Positions 16,725 to 25,450 of a stretch of 64,000 nt of DNA are shown here, piece after piece (position 1 is the stretch's first letter; each line of letters begins with the position of its first letter). Source of the DNA: JBOGXA01 sp050694175 (lineage in GTDB: Bacteria > Actinomycetota > CADDZG01 > WHSQ01); assembly GCA_050694175.1 (NCBI GenBank), contig JBOGXA010000014.1, positions 32,120 to 96,119 on the forward strand. The letters run 5' to 3'. The position numbers were made by a program, and so were the translations under genes. The notes under the pieces were generated by a model. The model was given only the letters and a program-made list of their open reading frames with translations, was not told the DNA's origin and made no database searches.

Positions 16725-17012
16725 CTACGCCGAGTTGCTGTCGGCTTCCTGTCCTTGACTGAAGCGACGCTCTCGATCCTTGGCCGCATCAGGCGGGCCT
16801 TCCAGGCCAGAGCTAAACCGCCCTCGCTTTTCTGCCGTGCGAGTTTCCGGCAGTCGTTCCTGGCCCCAGGAAAAGTGCCCCTCGCGCTCTTCCTCGGGTC
16901 GGCGCGGCATGCTACGGAGACCCTCGTCGAAACCGTGTGCGACCTGTTCCGGCGCTGCGAGGTGGTGATGCCTGGCCGGGCGGGATGAGCGAGCGTGCTC
17001 ATGCTCCGTCAT
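16725..17012 (-). CDS. Short repeat protein with FSxGxE motifs
   Basis: 95 residues from the ATG at 17012; GGGAGG eight bases upstream fixes this start over a GTG three codons earlier. After a His-rich head (TEHEHARSSRPARHHHL) it is built of four degenerate repeats of 18-20 residues, each centred on an F-x-x-G pattern: HGFDEGL, GHFSWGQE, GRFSSGLE and RRFSQGQE, separated by Pro/charged linkers. Hydrophilic, no membrane segment. I recall similar short repeat proteins in actinobacteria without known function, but cannot verify that here. Confidence 0.7.
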   Translation of the reverse strand: MTEHEHARSSRPARHHHLAAPEQVAHGFDEGLRSMPRRPEEEREGHFSWGQERLPETRTAEKRGRFSSGLEGPPDAAKDRERRFSQGQEADSNSA

Positions 17013-17234
17013 CGGTCTCACCTCCCGATTCGATTTTACTGCTCCTACAGCCTCTGCGCACCATCCACGTGAAGTGGTCGGTTCGTTGGCGTCTGACCGA
17101 TGGCGGCCACCAAGTCGTCGTCGGTCGTCACGCGGCAGTTCGCGCGATGTGAAGGCTTGTCAGAGCGGACTTCCAGCCGGAAGGTCTGACGCAACGGTCG
17201 GTCAAGGTCGGTCAGCCGGCGCCGAGCAAGGTGC
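17013..17234. other. Intergenic spacer
   Basis: Holds only the ribosome-binding site of the repeat-protein gene and a tandem GGTCGGTCA near 17199-17216. No gene seen. Confidence 0.4.
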
Positions 17235-18935
17235 CTATGGGAGGTCGGCGGTGGACGTCGGCAAGACCTCTTCTGGGAGCGTGAACCAGCGCAGATGCTC
17301 GAAGTCTTCGCTGAGTTTCGGCCTGGCAACGGGCCCGAGATCTCGGATATCCGCCTCTTCGAAGATGTGACGTGCATAGCGAAGGTAATCCAGTAGCGCC
17401 GACTCCGGCTCGCTCCTCCGATGAGGCGCGTAGGTCAGCCCGCCCGTTTCGTACGAGAGATCCCTCAGGCTCATCGGAGGCTCGGCGAGACCAAGCCTGT
17501 TGAACCACAGGCCAGATTGCGGCTCGAAGCCATAGTGCGGCAATAGGCGCCGTCCGTGGGTAGCGACCAGATGAACCGCCTCGAGGATGTAGCTGAAGAC
17601 GGCCTCGGAGATGAAGTAGTTGAAGTTGATCCGAACCCATCCGGGCTTTATCCCTTCGCAGCCGCGTGCAATCTCTCGCTCGAACCGATGTGATCGCTCG
17701 ATGTCTATCCCCAAGAGACGATGCCCGTAAGGACCCGCACAGGAACAACCCCCGCGCGACTGGATACCGAAGAGGTCGTTCAACAGTGCCACTACAAAGT
17801 TGTGGTGCAGATATCGACTGTCATGTCGCACGACGAATGACACGATCGAGAGTCGCTTCGCGTCGTGGTTGCCGAGAATCTCGATGTTGGGATTCTTGTC
17901 CCACGACACGATGGCCCGCCGGATGAAGGATTCTTCTCTCCGCTTTATTTCCTTCGCGCCGACGGCTTGCTTGAGTTGAAAAACGAGGCCCGCCCGGATC
18001 GACTCGACGATGGCGGGAGTGCCCCCTTCCTCTCTGTGCTCCGGATTGTCGAGGTAGCGGTGCTCGGTGGGATTTACGTAAGCCACTGTGCCCCCACCCG
18101 GAACCGCCGGTACCCTGTTCGTCAGCAAGTTCTTCCTGACCACGAGCACACCTGGGGTCCCGGGCCCCCCAATCAACTTGTGGGGAGATATGAAGATCGC
18201 GTCCTTGTACCAGGAGCCCTTCGGCGCGGATCCCATGTCGATACCTACGTAGGGAGCTGCTGCTGCAAAGTCCCAAAAAGACAGTGCTCCCTGCTCGTGC
18301 AGCAGGCTCGCTATCCCCTTCGTGTCGCTCACGATCCCGGTGACATTCGACGCGGCCGAGAAGCTTCCGATCCTTAGTGGACGGTCCCGGAAACGGATGA
18401 GCTCGCGCGCAAGGTGATCCCGATCGATCATGCCGTTCGAGTCCTCACCGATCACGACGAGGTCTGCTATCGATTCTCGCCACGGGAGCTCGTTGGAATG
18501 ATGCTCGTAGGGACCGATGAAGACCACAGGTCTCTCGTCATCCGGGATGACCTCGGAAAGGTGGTAACGCCGATCGAGATCATTCGGGATCCTCAGGTTG
18601 AGGATATTGAGCAATCTGTCGATCGCGCCCGTTGACCCCGATCCGCAAAAGATCACCGCATGCTCCTCCGTTCCCCCTACGGACTCACGAATGATCGTCC
18701 GAGCTTCTTCACGGAAACGGGTGGTCTGGAGACCGGTACCGGATGTCTCTGTGTGCGTATTTGCGTATAGCGGCAGCACTGCGTCGCGGATGAAATCCTC
18801 GATGAACGTGAGGGCCCGACCCGAGGCTGTGTAGTCCGCGTAGGTCACACGACGGGGGCCGAAAGGACCAACGATTACCTCGTCCTCGCCAATCACCGCC
18901 CGTCGGATCGTCTCGATGAGACTCTCACTATCCAT
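17235..18935 (-). CDS. Class V aminotransferase (cysteine-desulfurase-like)
   Basis: 566 residues, fold-type I PLP enzyme. DYTASGRALTFIEDFI opens the large domain; THTETSGTGLQTTRFREEAR and FCGSGSTGAIDRLLNI form the cofactor region; the PLP lysine is K253 in ISPHKLIGGPGTPG; a QSRGGCSCAGPYGHRL stretch carries Cys residues near the active site. A C-terminal extension of about 100 residues goes beyond the usual NifS/SufS length. It may release sulfur or act on another amino acid. No Fe-S assembly genes are adjacent, so the role is open. Confidence 0.85.
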   Translation of the reverse strand: MDSESLIETIRRAVIGEDEVIVGPFGPRRVTYADYTASGRALTFIEDFIRDAVLPLYANTHTETSGTGLQTTRFREEARTIIRESVGGTEEHAVIFCGSGSTGAIDRLLNILNLRIPNDLDRRYHLSEVIPDDERPVVFIGPYEHHSNELPWRESIADLVVIGEDSNGMIDRDHLARELIRFRDRPLRIGSFSAASNVTGIVSDTKGIASLLHEQGALSFWDFAAAAPYVGIDMGSAPKGSWYKDAIFISPHKLIGGPGTPGVLVVRKNLLTNRVPAVPGGGTVAYVNPTEHRYLDNPEHREEGGTPAIVESIRAGLVFQLKQAVGAKEIKRREESFIRRAIVSWDKNPNIEILGNHDAKRLSIVSFVVRHDSRYLHHNFVVALLNDLFGIQSRGGCSCAGPYGHRLLGIDIERSHRFEREIARGCEGIKPGWVRINFNYFISEAVFSYILEAVHLVATHGRRLLPHYGFEPQSGLWFNRLGLAEPPMSLRDLSYETGGLTYAPHRRSEPESALLDYLRYARHIFEEADIRDLGPVARPKLSEDFEHLRWFTLPEEVLPTSTADLP

Positions 18936-19066
18936 TGCTTCAGCGTACGTCGGCCGCCTTGTCGTCGAAAGTGCCTTCAGAACTCAAACAAGCGGGAAGG
19001 TGCCGACTCTTCGGGCGGATCTTTGCCCTCCACTACTGGTGACAAGGGCGGACGTCGGGAGACCCC

Positions 19067-20113
19067 TCATGCCACCCCCGCGACCACCTTTCCCCCGGCG
19101 TGACCTTGTTCCAGGTAGGCGATCGCTGCGGGGATTTCGGCGAAGGGATAGCGCCGGTCAATCTGCGGGCGCACCTTGCCGGCCTCAACCAGCTCCGACA
19201 GGAGCTCCAGATCCTTGGTGGTTGCGTGCGCCATCACCATGGCGATGTCCTTGCCGCCGCGCATCGAAACCGCCATGAGCTTCGCCACGCTGGTGAATCC
19301 GGTGACGGCGGCCTTGCCGCCCTCGGCAAGCGCACGTCTGAGATCGGGCACCGATCGGTTCCCGACCGTGTCGAGGATGAGGTCGTAGCGCTGCCCGCTA
19401 CGGACGAAGTCGGTCCTCGTGTAGTCGACGACGTGATCGGCGCCGAGCGAACGGACGAGGTCGATGTTCCGGGTGCTGGTCACGCCGGTCACCTCGGGCC
19501 CGTATGACCTGGAGATCTGGACCGCAAACGTGCCGACGCCGCCGGAAGCGCCATTAATTAGCACCTTCTGCCCGAGCTGGATTTCTCCGTGGTGGCGAAG
19601 GCCCTGGAGTGCGGTTACCGCCGCCATCGGAACCGCAGCGGCTTCCTCGAACGACAGGTTCGCCGGCTTCAACGACATAACGTCAACTGGCACCGAGACG
19701 TATTCGGCAAAGCCGCCGTAGCCATGGTCTAAGAGATTGGCATAGACCTCGTCGCCGGGCTTGAACCTGGTAACGCCGCTGCCGACCGCCTCCACCTGCC
19801 CGGCAATGTCGACGCCGAGGATCTTGCGTTTCGGCCGCAGCAAGCCCAGGGTGGTGCGCGAGAAAAGGGGCTTGCCGCGCATGGAGTGCCAGTCCGCCGG
19901 ATTGACGGATATTGCCAGCACCTTCACCAGGACCTCACCGGCGTCCGGCGTAGGCGTCTCGACCTCCGCCATCCGAAGCGCTTCCGGCGGCCCGTACTTC
20001 TCCCAGATGAACGCCTTAAATGATTGGCACCCCCGGTTTTCGGCAGTGTCGCCAAGTCTAGGCCGAAGTTCGTGACCAACATTGGGAGGGCTCCGGGGAC
20101 TCGCAGAGCTCAT
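19067..20113 (-). CDS. NAD(P)-dependent quinone-oxidoreductase-like MDR enzyme
   Basis: Medium-chain dehydrogenase without zinc ligands: KAFIWEKYGPPEALRMAEVE, VSVNPADWH-type substrate loop (ISVNPADWHSMRG), the Rossmann turn VLINGASGGVGTFAVQISRS, and a C-terminal EQGHAGGKVV. It likely reduces quinones or enones with NADPH. The 5' end is odd: the first ~32 residues from the ATG at 20113 are not family-like, and no start codon stands before KAFIW. Removing one T from ATTT would let the GTG at 20030 (after a G-rich run) begin the protein at its natural place. So the real span may be 19067-20030. Confidence 0.8.
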   Translation of the reverse strand: MSSASPRSPPNVGHELRPRLGDTAENRGCQSFKAFIWEKYGPPEALRMAEVETPTPDAGEVLVKVLAISVNPADWHSMRGKPLFSRTTLGLLRPKRKILGVDIAGQVEAVGSGVTRFKPGDEVYANLLDHGYGGFAEYVSVPVDVMSLKPANLSFEEAAAVPMAAVTALQGLRHHGEIQLGQKVLINGASGGVGTFAVQISRSYGPEVTGVTSTRNIDLVRSLGADHVVDYTRTDFVRSGQRYDLILDTVGNRSVPDLRRALAEGGKAAVTGFTSVAKLMAVSMRGGKDIAMVMAHATTKDLELLSELVEAGKVRPQIDRRYPFAEIPAAIAYLEQGHAGGKVVAGVA

Positions 20114-20288
20114 TCTTCGTCACGAAAGCCTTCTCGACCGCGAGGCCCTGATACTCGCGAGTTCCCACATCGTGGACATGGACTTCCTGTTCGAACGGTT
20201 TATCAAACCTTCCTCTGAAGAGACCCTCCTTGGTGACGACGGCACAGTAGGGGACACAACTCGCCGCACCAGCAGGTTAGGCCGGTGA
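20082..20288 (+). pseudogene. Possible McrC-like restriction component fragment
   Basis: A short plus-strand frame reads LRGLAELILRHESLL and then HIVDMDFLFERFIKPS. McrC proteins of McrBC systems carry an LL-rich helix followed by a DMNxLFExFV motif, and this resembles that piece. There is no McrB gene or remainder of McrC, so at most a relic. Weak evidence. Confidence 0.22.
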
Positions 20289-20494
20289 CAGATGCCGCGC
20301 GATACCATGGCGCCAACTTACTGGGAAGTCTGAGGCTGACTGTGAAAAGTTCGGCACCTCTGTCCCACATTGGCTCCGGCACATGTGTCTCAGTTCCCGA
20401 CAGAGTTGCGACTGCCCCCTACCCTTGATCCCATGAAAGTGGTCGATGTCGACGCTCTCGACAGCATGGTCGCCGTCGGCTACACCGAGTGCTC
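20289..20494. other. Intergenic stretch
   Basis: A 22-codon plus-strand frame from an ATG near 20433 (KVVDVDALDSMVAVGYTEC) is probably chance. No gene or RNA recognised. Confidence 0.35.
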
Positions 20495-21061
20495 CTACTG
20501 ATGATCCTCTCCGGTGCGGCCGGCTGCCTCGAACCTCGCAATGTCGAACGCGGATAGCACCAAGGCGCAGATGCTTGCGAACCCGGTGGCAAATGACAGC
20601 AGGATCGCCCACGTGAGATCTTCCCTCGTTGGATGGAATCCACCGAGCATCCAGGGGACGATGACGATCACCACAACCGCCACCGAGCCCGCGATCTCGT
20701 TCACCAGCAACGCGGCCGAACCCGTGACTCGTGCAACCGCGCGGATGCGAACAGCCGTGTCGAGGTTCGCGGCGACCAGGCCGGTGCTCAGAGCGGCGAA
20801 CAGGATCCTGGTCCAGATCGGCTCAAGGACCACCAGCGTGAGGGAGAGCACGAGCGGGATCGAGTAGAGAATCAGAACGATCCTGGTACTGGCCCTGAAG
20901 TAGGGCTCCACGACGTCACGGGCACGGGAATACCGGCGAAAGCCCGTTTCGACGTAGAAGAACACTCCCACCAAGAAAAGACCGATCAGCGAAGCGGAAA
21001 CCTCGGCCATGTTGAGGAGGAAGCCGTCGGAGATGTCACGCATGCTCTCGATGCTATCCAC
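20495..21061 (-). CDS. Uncharacterised four-helix membrane protein
   Basis: 188 residues. Helices at about 18-38 (ASLIGLFLVGVFFYVETGFR), 58-80 (IVLILYSIPLVLSLTLVV), 82-100, 115-140 (LVNEIAGSVAVVVIVIVPWM) and 150-170. No soluble domain or known motif. Family unknown. It stands alone between MDR and DUF1697 genes on the same strand. Confidence 0.75.
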   Translation of the reverse strand: MDSIESMRDISDGFLLNMAEVSASLIGLFLVGVFFYVETGFRRYSRARDVVEPYFRASTRIVLILYSIPLVLSLTLVVLEPIWTRILFAALSTGLVAANLDTAVRIRAVARVTGSAALLVNEIAGSVAVVVIVIVPWMLGGFHPTREDLTWAILLSFATGFASICALVLSAFDIARFEAAGRTGEDHQ

Positions 21062-21182
21062 GTAACGAGGCCGAGTGCTCGTACCTCTCTTGAGGAGGAG
21101 GTCCTAACGAAGCCTGAACGGCCGGTATTCGGTCGGTGACGAGAACGAGGCACTCCGGGCGCGCTGCACGAACCGACCTCCT

Positions 21183-21719
21183 TCACACCTCCATGAGCTC
21201 AAGTAGCTTGCGGGTTGTGTTGGAGTTTCGGATAGTCATCCGCTTGTAGAGCGGTGTTCCGACGAGCCTCATCATTCCGCTCCTCGTGACATTCTTGCGA
21301 TCGACGCGCCAGATGACGGCTCCCGGTGCGTATCGCACATCCTCAAGCTCCGGCTTGAATGGGAGCTGCTTCAGAATAGAGGGCCGATCGACGTCATCCC
21401 TCAGGAACATCACGTCGCATTTCATCGTCTTGTCGTTCGTCCAGTGGGTGGGCAGCGCCTTCACGACGGCCTTCATGCTCTTGACGTCGCGCAGGAGTAC
21501 GTCGATCCTGAAGCCGAAGCGCTGGGCGATCGCTCCCTCGAGGAGTCTGACGAGTCGAGGTCTCCCTCGGAGAGTTGTGGAGAAGATCACGTTACCGGAG
21601 TTGATGTAGGTCTTAACCGACGTCATTCCGGCCTCTTCGAAGACGGTCTTCAGCTGTTTCATCTCCACTTTGTTTTTCCCGCCGACATTGACGCCACGTA
21701 GTAGAGCCAGATAGGTCAT
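21183..21719 (-). CDS. DUF1697 domain protein
   Basis: 178 residues with the DUF1697 hallmarks: YLALLRGVNVGGKNKVEMKQ, the TYINSGNVIFST segment and NVTRSGMMRLVGTPLYKRMT followed by TTRKLLELM near the C-terminus. A widespread cytosolic family of unknown biochemical role. Length is normal. Start is the only ATG near the conserved N-terminus. Confidence 0.92.
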   Translation of the reverse strand: MTYLALLRGVNVGGKNKVEMKQLKTVFEEAGMTSVKTYINSGNVIFSTTLRGRPRLVRLLEGAIAQRFGFRIDVLLRDVKSMKAVVKALPTHWTNDKTMKCDVMFLRDDVDRPSILKQLPFKPELEDVRYAPGAVIWRVDRKNVTRSGMMRLVGTPLYKRMTIRNSNTTRKLLELMEV

Positions 21720-21734
21720 GGACCTAACTCACGG

Positions 21735-22291
21735 TCACGTCTGGCAGCGGTAGCGAAGATAAACCATGCCCGTTCTGAAACGGCGTTCGTCCATCAGCTC
21801 GAGCTTGATGCGGACATTGTTCGGAAGAGATTGCTTCCCTCCTCCAACGACGATGGGAGCGAGGAACAGGTGGCACTCGTCGATCAAGCCTGCCCTGAAA
21901 GCGTGGGCAGCAAGTTCGGGACCGCCGACGATGATGTCGCGTCCTGCGTGCGCTTTGATCTGTCGAACCGCTTCGGGATCGAAGTCTCGCTCGCCCGCGT
22001 CTTAGCGGTCGATACGATCTCAAGCGTTTTGGAGTACACGATCTTGTCGGCTCTCTGCCATATCTCTGCGAAATCGCGCATGTAAGCCGGCTGCTCGCCG
22101 GTATTGATTGTCTCCCAAGCGACCATTACCTCATACAGCCGGCGCCCGTAAAGGTAGGTCCGGACCTCCCGCTCGAGGTCGTTAATGAAGCTGTGTACCT
22201 CCTCGTCGGGTTCTCCCCAATCGAAGCTGCCTTCCTCGTCTGCGACGTAACCGTCAAGGGACATGATCGACGAGTAGATCAACTTGGCCAC
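21735..22291 (-). pseudogene. RibD/DHFR-like protein, frameshifted
   Basis: Starts at the ATG at 22291 (AKLIYSSIMSLDGYVADEEG) and is in frame through ADKIVYSKTLE and TAKTRA. One base over, ERDFDPEAVRQIKAHAGRDI, GGPELAAHAFRAGLIDE and LFLAPIVVGGGKQSLP continue to the TGA at 21735. Restoring one G gives a full ~185-residue reductase-like protein. AGGGG lies upstream of the start. It resembles the intact gene at 1971 only at family level. Confidence 0.75.
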
Positions 22292-22303
22292 AATGAGCCC
22301 CTC

Positions 22304-22453
22304 CTAGATTGAGATCGCGGGCAGCCAATCGCCCGGTCCGAACGACGATCCACCTCCTGGCACGACCGATCTGATCGTGTGACGCAGCCGCTCAAGGTCG
22401 TCCTTCTGGTCCTGTGGGAGCCGTGCCAGGTACTCGTCGACCGCATGCCCCAT
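22304..22453 (-). pseudogene. DUF1801 N-terminal fragment
   Basis: A 49-codon frame reads VDEYLARLPQDQKDDLERLR then HTIRSVVPG, the opening helix pair of DUF1801/YdhG-like proteins (normally 110-140 residues). After that the sequence diverges and stops. It begins three bases past the hydrolase stop, so it was probably the second gene of that operon and has been truncated. Confidence 0.5.
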
Positions 22454-22455
22454 GG

Positions 22456-23256
22456 CTACCGAGCCAGCAACGAGGTAGTGAGGAACTCAGCAACCATCGG
22501 AACGACCACGTCGGGAGGCGCGCCGTGATCGTGACCCTCGAGCACTGCGCTCTTCCCGTTCGGCAGGAGCTCCGCAATCCGAGCGGCGGTGTCCCGAAAA
22601 AAATCGGGGCTCGCCCCGCCAGCGATCACGAGTGTCGGAATGCTGATGGCCCGGACGAGGGCTTCCGGGATCGTGCCACCCCGGGTGACGTCCCCCACGA
22701 CCTCGAAGTCATAGGGCATCGTCGGGACCACGGCGAGCATCTTCGGATCGCTCGTCGCTCCCTCGATCATCTCCGGTGGCAACCCCGAGGCCTCGAAGAA
22801 CAGCTTGATCGCGTGGGCACGGCGATCCTCCGCGACGGCCGATCGGACGTTCTCCGCGAGCTCCCGCGCATCCCGCTTGCTTTCCTCATCGTCGGGGCCG
22901 TATGGCGGCTCGTGCAGCACGAGCCGGGTGATGGGCAACCCGCGCGCGGCCGCCTCCAAGGCAAGTCCCGCACCCGAGGAATGGCCGTATGCCGAAGCCG
23001 TACCCCCGACCTCGGCGATCATTGCGCCGAGGTCTTCGACCTCGCGCTCAACAGCGTACGGCGTCGTGTCGCTGCTATCGCCTCGCCCACGGCGGTCGTA
23101 GTTGATGACGGTGAACTCCCGCCCCAGCTGCTCCGCCAGTTCGTGAGTCGTCCGCCGATCGCAGAACATGCCGCTCACCACCACCATCGGTGGACCTTGA
23201 CCGAGTCGGTCGAAGGCGATCTGAGTCCCATCCGGCGAGGTCGCGTAAGTCGTCAT
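22456..23256 (-). CDS. Alpha/beta hydrolase
   Basis: 266 residues from the second ATG (23256), which has GGGAGG at a proper distance; the ATG six bases earlier is too close to it. Catalytic elements: nucleophile Ser in YGHSSGAGLALEAA, oxyanion strand MVVVSGMFCDRR, acid region around TLVIAGGASPDF and His in EGHDHGAP. Probably an esterase or lactonase with unknown substrate. A DUF1801 fragment follows. Confidence 0.9.
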   Translation of the reverse strand: MTTYATSPDGTQIAFDRLGQGPPMVVVSGMFCDRRTTHELAEQLGREFTVINYDRRGRGDSSDTTPYAVEREVEDLGAMIAEVGGTASAYGHSSGAGLALEAAARGLPITRLVLHEPPYGPDDEESKRDARELAENVRSAVAEDRRAHAIKLFFEASGLPPEMIEGATSDPKMLAVVPTMPYDFEVVGDVTRGGTIPEALVRAISIPTLVIAGGASPDFFRDTAARIAELLPNGKSAVLEGHDHGAPPDVVVPMVAEFLTTSLLAR

Positions 23257-23504
23257 AGGCATGCCTCCCTTACGGGTGAACGATCCCTCAGGTGTAAAGA
23301 CCGGGAAGCCATCGGAAAATCATCGGTCATCCTGAGAATGCCGACCGTCGTCAGATCTCAACGACCAGCGGCTCGAAGCGAACAAATGGACATACGCAAG
23401 ATGTGGTGCAACTCACGAGTCCACCGCCCGCTACCGCGTCCGGAGTAGCGCACTACGCTCGCGGCTGTATGTCGCGGGTGACCGCCGACCGTACATTGGT
23501 ATGC

Positions 23505-24698
23505 ATGAAGATCTCCATCCCGGAAACGTTGAAATCGTCGGTCGTGGTCGACGCCATTACCGTCGCCGTTGTCGCGATGGTGACGTCGCTCGACGCTTGG
23601 TCGAACTTGCCGGGCACCCGTCAAGCCGACGCCATCACCCACCTACTGGTCGCGGTGTCGATCGCTGCCCTCCTGGTCCGCCGATGGCGGCCTCTCCTCG
23701 TAGCGGTGATCTGCATGGTCGCGCTGACTACTTTGTATGCGCTCGGGCATTTCGGGGAGTTGTTGAACCTGCCGACGATCGTGGCCCTTTACACGGTTGC
23801 CGTGCAGGGAAACCGCCGCCGCAGCATCGTCGTAGGTGCATTGGCAATGCTGTGGTCTGCGGGATTGGCCTGGATCGCGCGCAACACGTGGCCCGACTTC
23901 ATCACGGACGTGGGTGTTCCGACCCTGGCAGAGATGGTTCTCCCGGCCGCTGCGCTGTTACTCGGGGAAAGCGTTCGCAGCCGTAGAGAGCTACTGGATT
24001 CATATGCGGCCCGCGCCGCGCGAGCCAATGCCGACCGCGAACACGAAGCGCGCCGACGCGTGGAGGAGGAGCGGTTACGGATCGCCCGTGAGCTGCACGA
24101 CATCGTCGCCCACACGGTTGCCGGCATCACCGTACAGGCGGGTGTTGCAGTCGAGGCCTTTGAGGCACGCTCCGACGTAGCCCGCCGGGCCATGCTTCAG
24201 GTACGCGCGTTGGGTCGAGAGGCGCTCCAAGAGCTTCGTGCAACGGTGGCCGTGCTACGCGACGACCAATCGGAGGGATCCCCCAGCCCGGCGCCGCATC
24301 TGGACCAGCTCAACGAGCTGGTAGAGCGCACAAGAAGCGCCGGCGTGAACGTAACGTTGAAGCAGGATACGGGCGCGGGGAGGCTGCCTGCGGTAGTTGA
24401 ACTTGCCGCCTACCGTATCGTCCAGGAGGCGCTCACCAATGTCATCCGTCACGCCGATGCCGCGAACGTTGCTGTTTCGGTGACGTGCGAGAACAACATG
24501 GTGGTCGTCGAAGTTTCCGACGACGGTGATTCGACGAGGGATAGCGCCGAGCATGAATCGGTGCGCGCACCCGGGTTCGGTCTGATCGGGATGACCGAGC
24601 GAGCGATCGCGATCGGAGGCAGAGTGCAATACGGATCGATGCCCGACGGTGGGTTCCGGGTACATGCCGTGCTTCCAGTCAACGAGGACTCAGCGTGA
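23505..24698 (+). CDS. NarL-type sensor histidine kinase
   Basis: About 397 residues from the ATG at 23505. Four to five N-terminal membrane helices sit in short loops, with no large extracellular sensor. A dimerisation/phospho-acceptor HisKA_3 helix follows (RIARELHDIVAHTVAG, H198), then a HATPase with QEALTNVIRHADAANV (N box) and DDGDS, and GFGLIGMTER (G2 box). Its stop overlaps the GTG of the LuxR-type regulator, and an ABC exporter follows, the layout of intramembrane-sensing kinases that detect cell-envelope-active compounds. An ATG at 23403 is less likely. Confidence 0.9.
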   Translation: MKISIPETLKSSVVVDAITVAVVAMVTSLDAWSNLPGTRQADAITHLLVAVSIAALLVRRWRPLLVAVICMVALTTLYALGHFGELLNLPTIVALYTVAVQGNRRRSIVVGALAMLWSAGLAWIARNTWPDFITDVGVPTLAEMVLPAAALLLGESVRSRRELLDSYAARAARANADREHEARRRVEEERLRIARELHDIVAHTVAGITVQAGVAVEAFEARSDVARRAMLQVRALGREALQELRATVAVLRDDQSEGSPSPAPHLDQLNELVERTRSAGVNVTLKQDTGAGRLPAVVELAAYRIVQEALTNVIRHADAANVAVSVTCENNMVVVEVSDDGDSTRDSAEHESVRAPGFGLIGMTERAIAIGGRVQYGSMPDGGFRVHAVLPVNEDSA

Positions 24699-25357
24699 CG
24701 ATTCGAGTCGTGCTCGCGGACGATCAGACCGTGGTCCGTGCCGGCTTCAGAGCTTTGCTCGAGCTCACCGACGATCTAACCGTGGTCGGCGAAGCGGCCA
24801 ACGGGCGGGAGGCCGTGGCTCTTGCTCGTTCGACCCGACCGGACGTCGTGGTGATGGACATTCGCATGCCGGTGCTCGACGGTCTCGAGGCCACACGAAG
24901 GATCACTTCCGATCCCCACCTCGAGGGGGTACGCGTGCTCGTCCTCACCACGTTCGAGATCGACGAGTATGTGTTCCAAGCTCTCCGGGTTGGCGCCAGT
25001 GGGTTCTTGCTGAAGGACGTCGATCCCGATGATCTGCGCTCGGCGCTCCGGCTAGTGGCCTCTGGCCACAGCCTGCTGGCTCCCGCCGTCACGCGCCGCG
25101 TGATCGAGGAGTTCTCACGCGAAACGAGGGGCGCAGAACGTCTCGATGTGCTGACCGAACGCGAACGTGAGGTCTTGGGACTTGTGGCGGCCGGCCTCTC
25201 AAACGACGAGATCGCCGAACAACTCACGATGAGTCCTCTGACGGCAAAGACACATGTGAGCCGGGCCATGGTGAAGCTCGGCGCGCGCGACCGCGCCCAG
25301 CTCGTCGTGGTGGCCTTCGAGACGGGTCTCGCCCGGGCCGGCGGTACTTCCTCTTGA
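24695..25357 (+). CDS. LuxR/NarL-family response regulator
   Basis: 220 residues starting with GTG in a GTGA overlap with the kinase. Receiver domain with D9/D10, phospho-acceptor D55 (VVVMDIRMP) and K in FLLKDVDPDD; C-terminal LuxR HTH with LTEREREVLGLVAAGLSNDE and TAKTHVSRAMVKLGARDRAQ. Expected to switch on the ABC exporter that begins about 95 bases downstream. Confidence 0.95.
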   Translation: MTIRVVLADDQTVVRAGFRALLELTDDLTVVGEAANGREAVALARSTRPDVVVMDIRMPVLDGLEATRRITSDPHLEGVRVLVLTTFEIDEYVFQALRVGASGFLLKDVDPDDLRSALRLVASGHSLLAPAVTRRVIEEFSRETRGAERLDVLTEREREVLGLVAAGLSNDEIAEQLTMSPLTAKTHVSRAMVKLGARDRAQLVVVAFETGLARAGGTSS

Positions 25358-25450
25358 GCAGACGCGCCGCCCTACATCTACTCCCGATGCAGTAGCAACT
25401 GTCTCCTGAAGGCGGATTCTTCGTCGGGGTCGGATCAGTACGGTCGAGCC

